Source: Hydrogenophaga sp. (GTDB lineage: Bacteria > Pseudomonadota > Gammaproteobacteria > Burkholderiales > Burkholderiaceae_C). From it: DNA of 64,000 bases. A model generated the notes under the pieces. The model worked only from the letters and a program-made list of their open reading frames with translations, was not told the DNA's origin and did not search any database. Made by a program: the position numbers and the translations under genes. Below are positions 1-8,021 of this stretch, piece by piece. How positions within the stretch are numbered: the first letter of the stretch is position 1; each line of letters starts with the position of its first letter. The stretch is taken from NCBI RefSeq assembly GCF_018780385.1, contig NZ_JADMJO010000004.1, forward strand, positions 62,001-126,000. Direction: 5' to 3'.

Positions 1-1
1 A

Positions 2-985
2 CGCAACGCGCGCGGCATGGTGGTAGCGATCACGAACCTCGGCGCCAAGGTGCTGCAGATCGTGGTGCCGGATCGGCAGGGGGTGCTGGACGATGTGGCG
101 CTGGGCTACGACAGCCTGGATGCCGTGCTCACCGGCTCACCCTCCATGGGTGCGTTCGTGGGGCGCTACGCCGGACGCATCGGTGGCGCGCGTTTCACGC
201 TCGCTGGCCAGGAACACCGCCTCGCGCCCAATGCCGGGGCCCACTGCATTCACGGCGGGCCGCGTGGCGCGCGGCACCGCGCCTTTGACGCCACGCAAAC
301 AGACGCGCAGACGCTGGAACTGCGCCACCGTTTTCTGACCGCGGAAGACGACTTCCCCGGCACGCTCGACCTGCAGCTCACCTACCGGCTGACCGACGAC
401 AACGCGCTGGTGATCGAGCACCTGGCCACCGCGCTGGACGATGCCGGCCCAGCCAGCTTCACCAGCCACATCTATTTCAACCTCGACGGGGTGACCGAAG
501 GCCAGACCATCGACGGCCATGTGTTGCACGTGCCACATGCCAACGAGGTGCTGGCCACCGGGCTTGACGGCATTGCCACCGGCGAACGCGTGTCGTTGAA
601 CGGCCATGTGCACGACCTGCGCAGCGCAAAAATGCTGGGCGCGCTGCCCGACATCGACCTGAGCTATCCACTGGAGGCCCACCTGGGCAACGAAGCACGC
701 CTGTGTGCGCAACTGCGCAGCGAAGCCAGCGGCCGCTCGCTCGATGTGTGGACCACGGAGCCCTTGCTGCAGGTGTACACCGCGGGCCAGCTGGGCGTGG
801 CCGAGAAGCCCGATGTGGGCAAACGGGGCGTGCGGCACCGTCCGCGCTCGGCCGTGTGCCTGGAGCCGCAGTGGTTTCCCAATGCGCCCAACTGCCCGAC
901 GCTGCCGCAAAACGTGGTGGCACCGGGACGGCCTTACCGGGGCACCACGGTCTATCGCTTCGGCGTGACCTCAGCGTTGGCCTGA
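2..985 (+). CDS. galM: Aldose 1-epimerase (galactose mutarotase), 5'-partial
   Basis: Interconverts alpha and beta anomers of aldoses such as galactose or glucose. The frame is open to the window edge with no stop upstream of the first ATG (base 17), and the residues before that Met fit the family N-terminus, so the true start lies outside the window. Counting from that Met, family landmarks are the substrate histidine region HCIHGG (about 76-81), the catalytic-His segment SHIYFNL (His about 152) and the catalytic Glu in LEPQWFPN (about 283). The 322 residues seen are close to the usual 330-350. The gene on its 3' side faces it. Upstream sugar-utilisation neighbours cannot be seen. Confidence 0.88.
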   Translation, partial: RNARGMVVAITNLGAKVLQIVVPDRQGVLDDVALGYDSLDAVLTGSPSMGAFVGRYAGRIGGARFTLAGQEHRLAPNAGAHCIHGGPRGARHRAFDATQTDAQTLELRHRFLTAEDDFPGTLDLQLTYRLTDDNALVIEHLATALDDAGPASFTSHIYFNLDGVTEGQTIDGHVLHVPHANEVLATGLDGIATGERVSLNGHVHDLRSAKMLGALPDIDLSYPLEAHLGNEARLCAQLRSEASGRSLDVWTTEPLLQVYTAGQLGVAEKPDVGKRGVRHRPRSAVCLEPQWFPNAPNCPTLPQNVVAPGRPYRGTTVYRFGVTSALA

Positions 986-1004
986 CCGGGCCATGGCCGC
1001 TTGC

Positions 1005-1496
1005 TCAGGGGATGAAGACCCTGTTCCGTCGGTTGCATTCCGGTGGCTCCCCATGCCCGGCCGAACGCACCTTCCGCTCTTCGGAAATCTCGACCTGAAA
1101 CCACAGGCAAAACGGATTCTCGTAGCGGTAGCTCCAGACCACGCCACGGGAACGCGCCAGCCCATGCACCTCACCCGGACGACCCAGCCTTTGGCGAACC
1201 TCGTCCTGATCCATGCCGGGGTTGATGTGCAGGAAGTTCTTTTCGGTCAGCACCTGCTCTGCGCGAATGGCACGCCCGGAGGCATCCAGGTCAACGAACC
1301 AGGTGTGGCGGCCATAGGGACCACGTGGAAACTCCAGCCGGGTGCCGCCGTCCACCTGCCGCCTCGTTTCCGGCGGCCCCATGACGGTCACGATTTGCTC
1401 GGCTGTGGCCCCGATCACGTCCTTGGGCGGCGCGTAGCCGCTGCAGGCTGACAAGAAGACGACACCGATCAGACTCCACGAGGACATGCGCATCAC
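1005..1496 (-). CDS. Small lipoprotein, SmpA/OmlA-like fold
   Basis: A 163-residue protein with a short signal peptide ending in the lipobox LSAC (Cys 18), so probably a lipid-anchored envelope protein. The mature part has two similar segments, IGATAEQIVTVMGPPE and INPGMDQDEVRQRLGRPGE. These resemble the helical start of SmpA/OmlA (BamE-type) domains, where a short helix is followed by GxP and an antiparallel sheet. The Cys near the C-terminus (CNRRN) is unexplained. It lies 54 bases downstream of the Hsp70-like gene on the same strand and may be co-transcribed with it. The exact role is unknown; the fold assignment is inference from the repeat pattern. Confidence 0.6.
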   Translation of the reverse strand: MMRMSSWSLIGVVFLSACSGYAPPKDVIGATAEQIVTVMGPPETRRQVDGGTRLEFPRGPYGRHTWFVDLDASGRAIRAEQVLTEKNFLHINPGMDQDEVRQRLGRPGEVHGLARSRGVVWSYRYENPFCLWFQVEISEERKVRSAGHGEPPECNRRNRVFIP

Positions 1497-1550
1497 TCGA
1501 CTCCCGCGTTCACGACGAAGCCAGGTTTGAGCGTGTTCCCGGGCGCAAGT

Positions 1551-2807
1551 TCACGAGCGGCTGTAGGCCAGGCCCGAGGCCACGCCCCCGAACAGATCAC
1601 CCTCGACCATGGCCACGCCGGGGAACTCGGCCTGCAGCGCGCGCTGGAATGGCCGCAAGGCCGAGGAACCACCGGTGAGGTAGATCGCGTCCAGCGTGCT
1701 GTCGGTGAGGCCGGCACGTTGCACGCATTCGCGCGCGCAGGCCACGGTGCGCGCGAGCAGGTGCCCCAAGTGGTCGCGCATCGCGTCCGCGTCCATGGCC
1801 GCGCCGAGCCCGCGCTCCACTTCGGACAAATCCACCCGCGTGGCGCCGTCCTGCTCCGAGCAGCGGATCTTGGCCTGCTCCACCTCGTGCGCGATGCGGT
1901 GGCCGTCGCGGTGTTTGAGCACCTTCATCAGGCGCTCGTGCAGCGCCACGTTGGTGTAATTCACGCGCAATTGCTGCGCCTGACTCAAGGCGCGCGGCTG
2001 GTACAGCCACTGGATCAGGTGCCAGGTGGAGAGGTCAAAGAACACGCGGCTGGGCACCTCGCGCTGCTGCGGCCCCAGGTGCTTGTAGCCGAGCAGGGGC
2101 ATGACCTGCTCCAGGCTGAGCTTGTGGTCGAAGTCGGTTCCGCCGATGTGCACACCGGTGGTGGCCAGCACATCGCCCGCGCGGTCAGCCAGTTTCATGC
2201 GCTGTGGGCCCAGCCGCACCACGGTGAAATCCGACGTGCCGCCACCAAGATCCACCACCAGCACCACGCTTTCGCGCTCCAGACGCCGCTCGTAGTCCAG
2301 CGCAGCGGCGATCGGCTCCAGTTGAAACGACACCTGCCTGAATCCCACGGCCTGCGCCGCCTGCAGCAGGGAGTCTTGCGCCAGCGCATCACGCTCCAGG
2401 TCGTCGTCGACAAAATGCACCGGCCGCCCCATGACCACCTTGGTGGGCGCCACGCCCAGCGACTGCGCCGCACGCTCGCGCAGCGCGGCGAGGAAGGTGG
2501 CCACGATGTCCTGGAAACTGATCTGCTGGTGGTTGACGACCGTGGTCTCCAGCAGCAGCGGGCTGCCCAGCAAGCTCTTGAGCGAGCGCATCAAACGGCC
2601 CTCGGTGCCGGCGAGGTACTGGGCCACCGCGTCGCGGCCGAAATGCGTGCTGCTGTCTTCCGAGTTGTAGAACACCGCCGTGGGCATGGAGACCAACGCC
2701 CCTTCCAGCGGAATCAAGCGCGCGGTGCCCCGCACATCGGCCCACGCCATGGCGGAGTTGGAAGTGCCGAAATCAATGCCGAGCGTGCCGTGGAGCGGAG
2801 GAGTCAT
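1551..2807 (-). CDS. Short Hsp70-family ATPase (YegD-like)
   Basis: A 418-residue actin-fold ATPase of the Hsp70 family. Phosphate-1 loop GIDFGTSNS is at about 10-18, phosphate-2 loop VVDLGGGTSDF at about 185-194, and a GG-containing adenosine motif LTGGSSALR lies near the C-terminus. DnaK is about 640 residues. This protein stops after the nucleotide-binding domain and lacks an evident substrate-binding domain and lid, as in the E. coli YegD group. I chose the ATG at 2807, which places GIDFGTSNS near the N-terminus; an in-frame ATG at 2840 would add 11 residues of non-conserved sequence. No DnaJ or GrpE partner is adjacent. The client is unknown. Confidence 0.8.
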   Translation of the reverse strand: MTPPLHGTLGIDFGTSNSAMAWADVRGTARLIPLEGALVSMPTAVFYNSEDSSTHFGRDAVAQYLAGTEGRLMRSLKSLLGSPLLLETTVVNHQQISFQDIVATFLAALRERAAQSLGVAPTKVVMGRPVHFVDDDLERDALAQDSLLQAAQAVGFRQVSFQLEPIAAALDYERRLERESVVLVVDLGGGTSDFTVVRLGPQRMKLADRAGDVLATTGVHIGGTDFDHKLSLEQVMPLLGYKHLGPQQREVPSRVFFDLSTWHLIQWLYQPRALSQAQQLRVNYTNVALHERLMKVLKHRDGHRIAHEVEQAKIRCSEQDGATRVDLSEVERGLGAAMDADAMRDHLGHLLARTVACARECVQRAGLTDSTLDAIYLTGGSSALRPFQRALQAEFPGVAMVEGDLFGGVASGLAYSRS

Positions 2808-2912
2808 GGGGGAGCGGGTGGGAAGTGACCCCCGAGACACGAACGGAAGCGCCGGCTCATGGGGAGCGCGGATTCTGCCACCGATGTGTGGCAGACCTTC
2901 TGCAAGCTCCCG

Positions 2913-3179
2913 CTACTTGCGCCGGACGCTCTTCTTGTCCTGGCGCGGCAGTTGCCCACCGGCACCCGGCACGTTGCGGGCGCGCTGTTCCGCGTCCTGT
3001 CCCGGCGTGGCCCGCATGTCGGTGTCGACCTGGCCTTGCTTCAGGTCTTTGTAGGCCTGCAGGATGACCGGGTCGGGCTTGTCGTCGGTCATGTCCGTGT
3101 GCTCGTCCCGCTCGTGCGGCAGCTTCAAGGGCGTCCCCTCCAGCGGTTGGGGCTCTTGGGGCTTGACGGTCTTTTTCAC
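2913..3179 (-). CDS. Small charged protein of unknown function
   Basis: An 88-residue, very hydrophilic protein with a GTG start. The sequence is rich in Lys, Asp, Gln and Pro and ends in a basic tail (DKKSVRRK). It has no membrane segment or recognisable domain and looks intrinsically disordered. The start is supported by a GGAGG 6 bases upstream and by the GTGA overlap with the stop of the upstream flavin-binding protein, which indicates translational coupling. It may be a small partner or stress protein made with that enzyme, but nothing in the sequence proves a function. Confidence 0.6.
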   Translation of the reverse strand: MKKTVKPQEPQPLEGTPLKLPHERDEHTDMTDDKPDPVILQAYKDLKQGQVDTDMRATPGQDAEQRARNVPGAGGQLPRQDKKSVRRK

Positions 3180-3703
3180 GGGCGACCTCCAGCGCGCATC
3201 GCACCACCCGATAGTCCCTCGTGCGAGCCGTGCTCGCCCATGCCGATGGGTTTGCCAGCCACGATGGACACGAGGTCGCTGACCGCGCGCACCATTTTGC
3301 TGTTGGGCGCGTCCCAGTAGTCGGCGGAATGCGGCACGAACTTCAGCAAAGCCAGCGAGGGCGAGTCCGGGCCCTCTGGAAACCAGGGCCGGGCAAACGG
3401 CGACCACAGGCGCTCGATATGTCCACGGTCGGTCACGATCTCGCCGTGCCCCGACAGCGATACATAGGTGCTGTCGTCCAGATCGGTGAAAGCCAGATTG
3501 GCCACACCCAGGTGCTCCACCTTGGAGGATCGCGTGTCGGTGAAAAACCAGATGGCGCCGCTGGCGTCCATCTCCAGTGCGTACATGGGCCGGCTGGCCA
3601 GTGAGCCGTCGGCCTCGATGGTGGTCAGCATCGAGGTGGCAATGTCCTTGATCAGCTCGGCGATGTGCTTGAGCTCGGCAGAGGTCTGGGTTTCGATGTT
3701 CAT
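3176..3703 (-). CDS. Pyridoxamine 5'-phosphate oxidase-like general stress protein
   Basis: A 175-residue cytoplasmic protein of the split-barrel FMN-binding superfamily, close to the general-stress-protein-26 type. Typical features are a substrate or flavin strand SRPMYALEMDASGAIWFFT, then STYVSLSGHGEIVTDR, and a C-terminal WFPEGPDSPSLALLKFVP segment. Members bind FMN or other flavins and are often induced by stress; the reaction is usually unknown. It is the first gene of a two-gene unit: its stop overlaps the GTG start of the small charged protein. It diverges from the outer-membrane protein gene across a 258-base AT-richer region. Confidence 0.82.
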   Translation of the reverse strand: MNIETQTSAELKHIAELIKDIATSMLTTIEADGSLASRPMYALEMDASGAIWFFTDTRSSKVEHLGVANLAFTDLDDSTYVSLSGHGEIVTDRGHIERLWSPFARPWFPEGPDSPSLALLKFVPHSADYWDAPNSKMVRAVSDLVSIVAGKPIGMGEHGSHEGLSGGAMRAGGRP

Positions 3704-3961
3704 CGGTGCGCCTTGTCGTTGAGAGAACAGGCATACACCCTAAAAAAATGCAGTTCCCGGGTCTGTGCGCTATCGAACCCGCGAATGACAAGCCCGGATG
3801 AGCCCGAATCGCTGAGATCGGTTTTTTGAAGCAACACACATTTGGGGGACGTTTTCAGAAGATGCGTTGCTCACCCACAACTTATTGAAACGTATGGTCT
3901 TTTCATTGTTACGCTGGCCGCTCTCGCTAACTTTTTCCACCTATTTTTTACATATTTCTAC

Positions 3962-4522
3962 ATGAACCTCTCATACAAAGCCCTCGCCGCAGCCGTCCTC
4001 TCCGTCGCTGCCGCAGGTGCTCAGGCCCAAGTGCAGGCACCCACCAAGATGTACGCTGAAATTGGCTACGCCGCCATTGGCCTTGACGCCACCGATGGCA
4101 CGGACACCCTGAAAGCCAGCCCCGGCGCCCTGACCGGCGTGTTCGGTTACCAGCTGCACCCCAACCTCGCCGTCGAAGGTTTCCTGGGCCTGGGCCTGAC
4201 CAAGGACGAGATCGAACTCAACGGCGCTCCCTCGGGCGTCAACGCCAAGATCAACAACGCTTACGGCTTCTTCATCAAGCCGGGCTTCAAGGTGAGCGAA
4301 GGTGTTGAACTGTTTGCCCGCCTGGGCTATCTGCGCACCAAGCTCTCGGTGTCCGCTGGCGGCGTGAGCGTCAGCGATACCGACACGAGCGCGGCCTACG
4401 GCGTGGGTGTGAACTTGAATCTGACCAAGACCTCGTACCTGCAGGCCAACTGGACGAGCTACTACAAGGACGACGGCGCGAAGGCTCAGGGCGTTGCGCT
4501 CGCCTACGGCATGCGGTTCTAA
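3962..4522 (+). CDS. Outer-membrane beta-barrel protein (OmpA/OmpW-like porin family)
   Basis: A 186-residue protein with a cleavable signal peptide ending at AGAQAQ (about residues 19-24). The mature part has alternating hydrophobic/polar strands such as MYAEIGYAAIGL, LTGVFGYQLHPNLAVEGFLGLGL, FARLGYLRTKLSV and YLQANWTSYYKDD, and ends in the C-terminal Phe signal (GMRF) recognised by the BAM machinery. This suits an 8-stranded barrel of the OmpA-like (PF13505-type) group. A longer reading from base 3842 is possible, but the ATG at 3962 sits directly before the signal peptide and is preferred. Whether it is a pore or a structural barrel is not determinable here. Confidence 0.82.
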   Translation: MNLSYKALAAAVLSVAAAGAQAQVQAPTKMYAEIGYAAIGLDATDGTDTLKASPGALTGVFGYQLHPNLAVEGFLGLGLTKDEIELNGAPSGVNAKINNAYGFFIKPGFKVSEGVELFARLGYLRTKLSVSAGGVSVSDTDTSAAYGVGVNLNLTKTSYLQANWTSYYKDDGAKAQGVALAYGMRF

Positions 4523-4673
4523 GTTCCGTTGCGGGCCGTCGCAGCATCGGCCCCGTGACCGTTCAGCTGGTCGCTGGCGGTCATTCCCCCCAGGCTTTTG
4601 GCTTCTCCCCCTGAGGGCAAGGTGCGACTGAGCGACACTTGGCAGCAACCAAAACTGTCACTCAGGGACCACG

Positions 4674-5894
4674 ATGCAGATATTGACGAGCTTGCTGACT
4701 CTGATCGTGCTCGCGCGCGTGCTTGGACATCTGTTCACACGCTGGGGCCAGCCAGCCATCGTCGGCGAAATGATGGCGGGCATACTGCTCGGGCCGGCGA
4801 TTCTGGGGTTGGTCGAACCGAATCTGGCGCTGTCGGGCATCGCATCCCTGGCGATCTTCCTGGTCGTGCTCGACGCCGGCCTGGAGATGAGCTTTCAGGA
4901 TGTGCAGGCTGCCATGCGCGGCCGTGGCTTCATCGTGGCGATGGTCGCATTCTTCCTGCCCTTCTGCGCGGGTGCGGCCGTGGCTTGGGCGTTCGACCAG
5001 GACCTGATGCGCATCATCTTTCTGGGTCTGTGCATTTCCATCACGGCGATGCCCGTGGCGGTGAAGATGCTCGACGAAATGGGCTTGCTGCAGACCGCCA
5101 TCGGGCGCTATTCGGTGTCGACGGCGGTCATCAACGACATTCTGGCGCTGTTCATCCTTGGCGTGCTGCTGGCTCTGCCCGCCCAAACCAGCTGGGCCGC
5201 AATCCTGTCCACCGGTGGTGTGGTGACGCTCAAGCTGCTGGTGCTTGCGCTGGCTGTGCTCGGCCTGAATGCGCTGCTTGACCTGCTTCACCGGCGCGGT
5301 GTCGATGTGTCTGCAGGGCCGGAGAGGTTGGCCGCGTTGTTCGGTCCCGAGGCCGTGTTCGGCATCGTCATCGTGTTCGTGCTGGCCTTCGGTTCTCTCA
5401 GCGAGAGCCTGGGCTTCCATTTCGTCATCGGTGCGTTCTTCGGGGCCTTGCTGCTGGACAAACGCCAGTTCGTGCCTGCGCGTTACACCGACCTGCGCCG
5501 CACGCTCAGCTCGATCACCGGTGGTTTCCTCGCACCGGTGTTCTTTGCTTACCTGGGGCTGGAGTTCCAGATATCGGCGCTGGCCGATGTCGCCTTTGTC
5601 GCCGCGGTGTTGACCGCAGCCATCGCGTCGAAAGTGCTGGCCGGCTGGCTCGGCGGACGAGCCATAGGCATGTCCAACCGCGAGGCACTGGGCCTGGGTT
5701 TCATTCTCAACGGCAGAGGCGCGATGGAGTTGGTGGTCGCCAGCATCGCGCTGGAGCGCGGCTTCATCGGTCAGGGCATGTTTTCAGTGTTGGTTCTGAT
5801 GGGCGTGGTGACAACGCTGCTGGCACCCATCTCGTTCAATGCCATCGTCGACCAAAAGATGCGGGAACGATACCGAGAGACCGGCCAGATGTGA
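4674..5894 (+). CDS. Cation:proton antiporter, CPA2 family
   Basis: A 406-residue integral inner-membrane protein with about 12 hydrophobic segments. It resembles the Na+/H+ exchanger domain of CPA2 proteins: N-terminal IVGEMMAGILLGP, a buried Asn-Asp pair in VINDILALF (the likely ion-binding acids), and GFILNGRGAMELVV in the C-terminal half, typical of Kef/NapA-like exchangers. There is no C-terminal TrkA-N or RCK domain, so it is the short form. It probably exchanges Na+ or K+ for H+; which ion cannot be told. It stands alone between the barrel protein and the sugar dehydrogenase. Confidence 0.86.
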   Translation: MQILTSLLTLIVLARVLGHLFTRWGQPAIVGEMMAGILLGPAILGLVEPNLALSGIASLAIFLVVLDAGLEMSFQDVQAAMRGRGFIVAMVAFFLPFCAGAAVAWAFDQDLMRIIFLGLCISITAMPVAVKMLDEMGLLQTAIGRYSVSTAVINDILALFILGVLLALPAQTSWAAILSTGGVVTLKLLVLALAVLGLNALLDLLHRRGVDVSAGPERLAALFGPEAVFGIVIVFVLAFGSLSESLGFHFVIGAFFGALLLDKRQFVPARYTDLRRTLSSITGGFLAPVFFAYLGLEFQISALADVAFVAAVLTAAIASKVLAGWLGGRAIGMSNREALGLGFILNGRGAMELVVASIALERGFIGQGMFSVLVLMGVVTTLLAPISFNAIVDQKMRERYRETGQM

Positions 5895-6008
5895 ACGAGG
5901 GCCTTGATGGTGCAGTGTCCCTTGACCGCCAGGATTCACACCCTTAGCATTTAATTCCTCTTTCTCCGGAGGCGGTGGAAGAGTAAATAACCACTAAGGA
6001 GACATCAG

Positions 6009-7286
6009 ATGAATCGGCTATTGATCGCGGCGCTTCCCTGCGCACTCGCCGCTTGCGCCACCCCGTCCGGTGCCCCCCCCGCCGGCAGTCAAACCACTGC
6101 TCCCACGCTCTCGCACGCCGTTGTGCTGACCAAGCTCGACAGTCCGTGGGACATGGCATTCCTTCCCAATGGCACCATGTTCTTCACCGAGAAGTGCCTG
6201 GGTCTGTCGGTTCGCCAACCCAGTGGCACGGTGGTGAAGTTGCTCGGCATGAAAGACGCCACGGGTTACGCCTCGACTGCGAGCGATCTGTTCTGTGAAG
6301 GACAGGCCGGCATGGCCGGGGTGGCCGTTGATCCCGGCTTTGCCAGCAATCGCTTCATTTATGTCTACTCGACCTCAAGCCTGACCGCACCCGGAACCAA
6401 CCGTGTGATGCGGCTCAAGGTCAACGACAACATGACCGCCGTGTCCGACCGCACGGATATCGTGGCCGACATTCAGTACAAGCCTCGTGCCAGCGACCAT
6501 CCTTTTGGCGGGCCCGGTGCCCACAACGGTGGGCGGATTCGCTTCAACCCGGGTGACGGTTTTCTGTACGTGACCACCGGCGACACACACAACGGTGAGG
6601 TGCCTCAACACCCCACTCTCATTGGCGGCAAGGTCCTGCGCATTGATCGTGATGGCAAAGCCGCCCCGGGCAATGGCGCACCGGCGGGGTTTGATCCTCG
6701 GGTCTACACCTACGGCCATCGCAATCCTCAAGGGATCACATTCCGCCCGGGCACCAACCAGGCGTACACCGCGGAAAACGGACCCTGGCACACCGACGAA
6801 GTGACTGCCCTGGTGCCCGGCGGCAACGCCGGCTGGGATCCCCGCCCCAACAGGGCCGGCCGCGGCGCCTGCCCGGACAACTACTGTGGCTACAGCCCCA
6901 ATCAGATGGGCGCCGTGGATCCGAAGCAAAGATCGGCATTCATGCCGATGACCGACACCAAGACCTACGCCAACGCCATGAAGCCGGCCTGGACGAACGA
7001 CGGCCTGTCGCAGGGGATGTTCGGTGCCACCTTCTTGAGTGGTCCGCAATGGAAAGGGTGGAACGGCCGGATGATCGTCGGCTTCGGCGGCATCGGTATC
7101 CACGGAACGCCTGTCGGCAATCGCCTGGACGTGCTGGACATCTCGCGTGATGGTCTGACTGCAACCCGCACAACGGTGAACCTGCCCATGCCCGCGGTGC
7201 GTTTCCGTTCACTGGTGCAGGGGCCGGATGGCAACCTGTATGTGGCCAACGACGAGGGAACCATCGCGCGCCTGACGCCGAGTTGA
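6009..7286 (+). CDS. PQQ-dependent sugar dehydrogenase-like lipoprotein (soluble aldose dehydrogenase family)
   Basis: A 425-residue, six-bladed beta-propeller protein of the glucose/sorbosone dehydrogenase family (YliI/Asd type). These oxidise aldoses in the periplasm using PQQ and Ca2+. A lipoprotein signal peptide ends at LAAC (Cys 16). Family landmarks are the N-terminal LDSPWDMAFLPNG, the catalytic His in AHNGGRIRFNPGDG (His about 172), YGHRNPQG, and ENGPWHTDEV followed by GGNAGWD. The ATG is preceded by AAGGAGA. The small cytochrome c gene 79 bases downstream is a plausible electron acceptor. True substrate and PQQ dependence are inferred. Confidence 0.85.
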   Translation: MNRLLIAALPCALAACATPSGAPPAGSQTTAPTLSHAVVLTKLDSPWDMAFLPNGTMFFTEKCLGLSVRQPSGTVVKLLGMKDATGYASTASDLFCEGQAGMAGVAVDPGFASNRFIYVYSTSSLTAPGTNRVMRLKVNDNMTAVSDRTDIVADIQYKPRASDHPFGGPGAHNGGRIRFNPGDGFLYVTTGDTHNGEVPQHPTLIGGKVLRIDRDGKAAPGNGAPAGFDPRVYTYGHRNPQGITFRPGTNQAYTAENGPWHTDEVTALVPGGNAGWDPRPNRAGRGACPDNYCGYSPNQMGAVDPKQRSAFMPMTDTKTYANAMKPAWTNDGLSQGMFGATFLSGPQWKGWNGRMIVGFGGIGIHGTPVGNRLDVLDISRDGLTATRTTVNLPMPAVRFRSLVQGPDGNLYVANDEGTIARLTPS

Positions 7287-7365
7287 TGGCTCACCACGGG
7301 TGGTCTTTGAAATCATCGTTTGTGGGGGCCCGTTGGCCCTCACAAACTTTCAAACAATTTCCAAG

Positions 7366-7674
7366 ATGAAACCGATCCTGCTTTTATCAGCGCTGGCCAT
7401 GTGGTTGCCGGGAGGCACTGCGCACGCCGACGACGAGTTCTACAAGACCAAGAACTGTTTCGCCTGCCACAGGATAGACAGGAACACCTTGGGTCCTTCT
7501 TTCAAAAGCGTCGCAGCCAAATATGCGGATGCCCAAGGCGCCGACGTGGTGTTGGCCAGGAAGATCCGTGAAGGGGGTGTGGGCGTCTGGGGTCCGGTTC
7601 CGATGCCGCCGCAAACCCAGGTTTCGGAAGATGAATCAATGACACTGGCGCGGTGGATTCTGGGGCTCAAATGA
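7366..7674 (+). CDS. Class I c-type cytochrome (c551/c552-like)
   Basis: A 102-residue periplasmic electron carrier. A signal peptide (about residues 1-21, ending AHA) precedes a single haem motif CFACH (31-35). The distal Met ligand is probably Met80 in GPVPMPPQ, followed by the C-terminal helix TLARWILGLK. An upstream in-frame ATG at 7300 would add 22 residues before the signal peptide and is not favoured. It follows the PQQ-type sugar dehydrogenase on the same strand, so the pair probably passes electrons from sugar oxidation to the respiratory chain. That link is inference from adjacency. Confidence 0.87.
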   Translation: MKPILLLSALAMWLPGGTAHADDEFYKTKNCFACHRIDRNTLGPSFKSVAAKYADAQGADVVLARKIREGGVGVWGPVPMPPQTQVSEDESMTLARWILGLK

Positions 7675-7720
7675 GCCCTTCTTGACGGTCAACTCCCCAC
7701 GCACGCAGGTCGCGGTCGAA

Positions 7721-7963
7721 TCACACCACCGGCCCTCGCAGCGCCACATTCAACTGATCCACCACCTCCGCCCAATCCGCATCTTCCAGAATTTCTTCGC
7801 GCAGCAACGCGCTTTGCGCCGCTGACCAGAACGGCGCATCGGCCAGGCGCACATCGTCGGGCAGGGGCGAGTGATCGAGCAGGAAAGCTTCGATGGACTC
7901 GGGGTCGGAAGACAGGCCGAGTTGGGCGAACAGATCCGAGAAGCGGTGGAATGACTTTTCCAT
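7721..7963 (-). CDS. DUF2789 family protein
   Basis: An 80-residue acidic cytoplasmic protein. It matches what I know of the DUF2789 family: MEKSFHRFSDLFAQLGL at the N-terminus, LADAPFWSAAQSALLREEI in the middle and DADWAEVVDQLNVALR at the end. The family is small, helical and of unknown function. It is encoded on the strand opposite the cytochrome gene and lies downstream of the efflux operon on the same strand, 58 bases after the outer-membrane factor stop, but is not obviously part of it. Confidence 0.8.
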   Translation of the reverse strand: MEKSFHRFSDLFAQLGLSSDPESIEAFLLDHSPLPDDVRLADAPFWSAAQSALLREEILEDADWAEVVDQLNVALRGPVV

Positions 7964-8021
7964 GGTGGGTACCTTGCAGACAGATGGATTGCGTCAAGGG
8001 TACTCCCCCGCCGCGCGACCA

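Noticed and set aside
1527..2828. 433-residue open frame antisense to the Hsp70-like gene
   Set aside because: Same compositional artefact; the opposite strand carries clear Hsp70 motifs.
3704..3961. Sigma-70 promoter in the AT-richer gap before the barrel protein
   Set aside because: TTGAAA is present but no -10 at acceptable spacing could be found.
4570..4625. Possible third copy of the GC-rich extragenic repeat
   Set aside because: Has C-runs and a CCCCCTGAGGG stretch, but no clean hairpin or the purine-rich tail, so it was not annotated.
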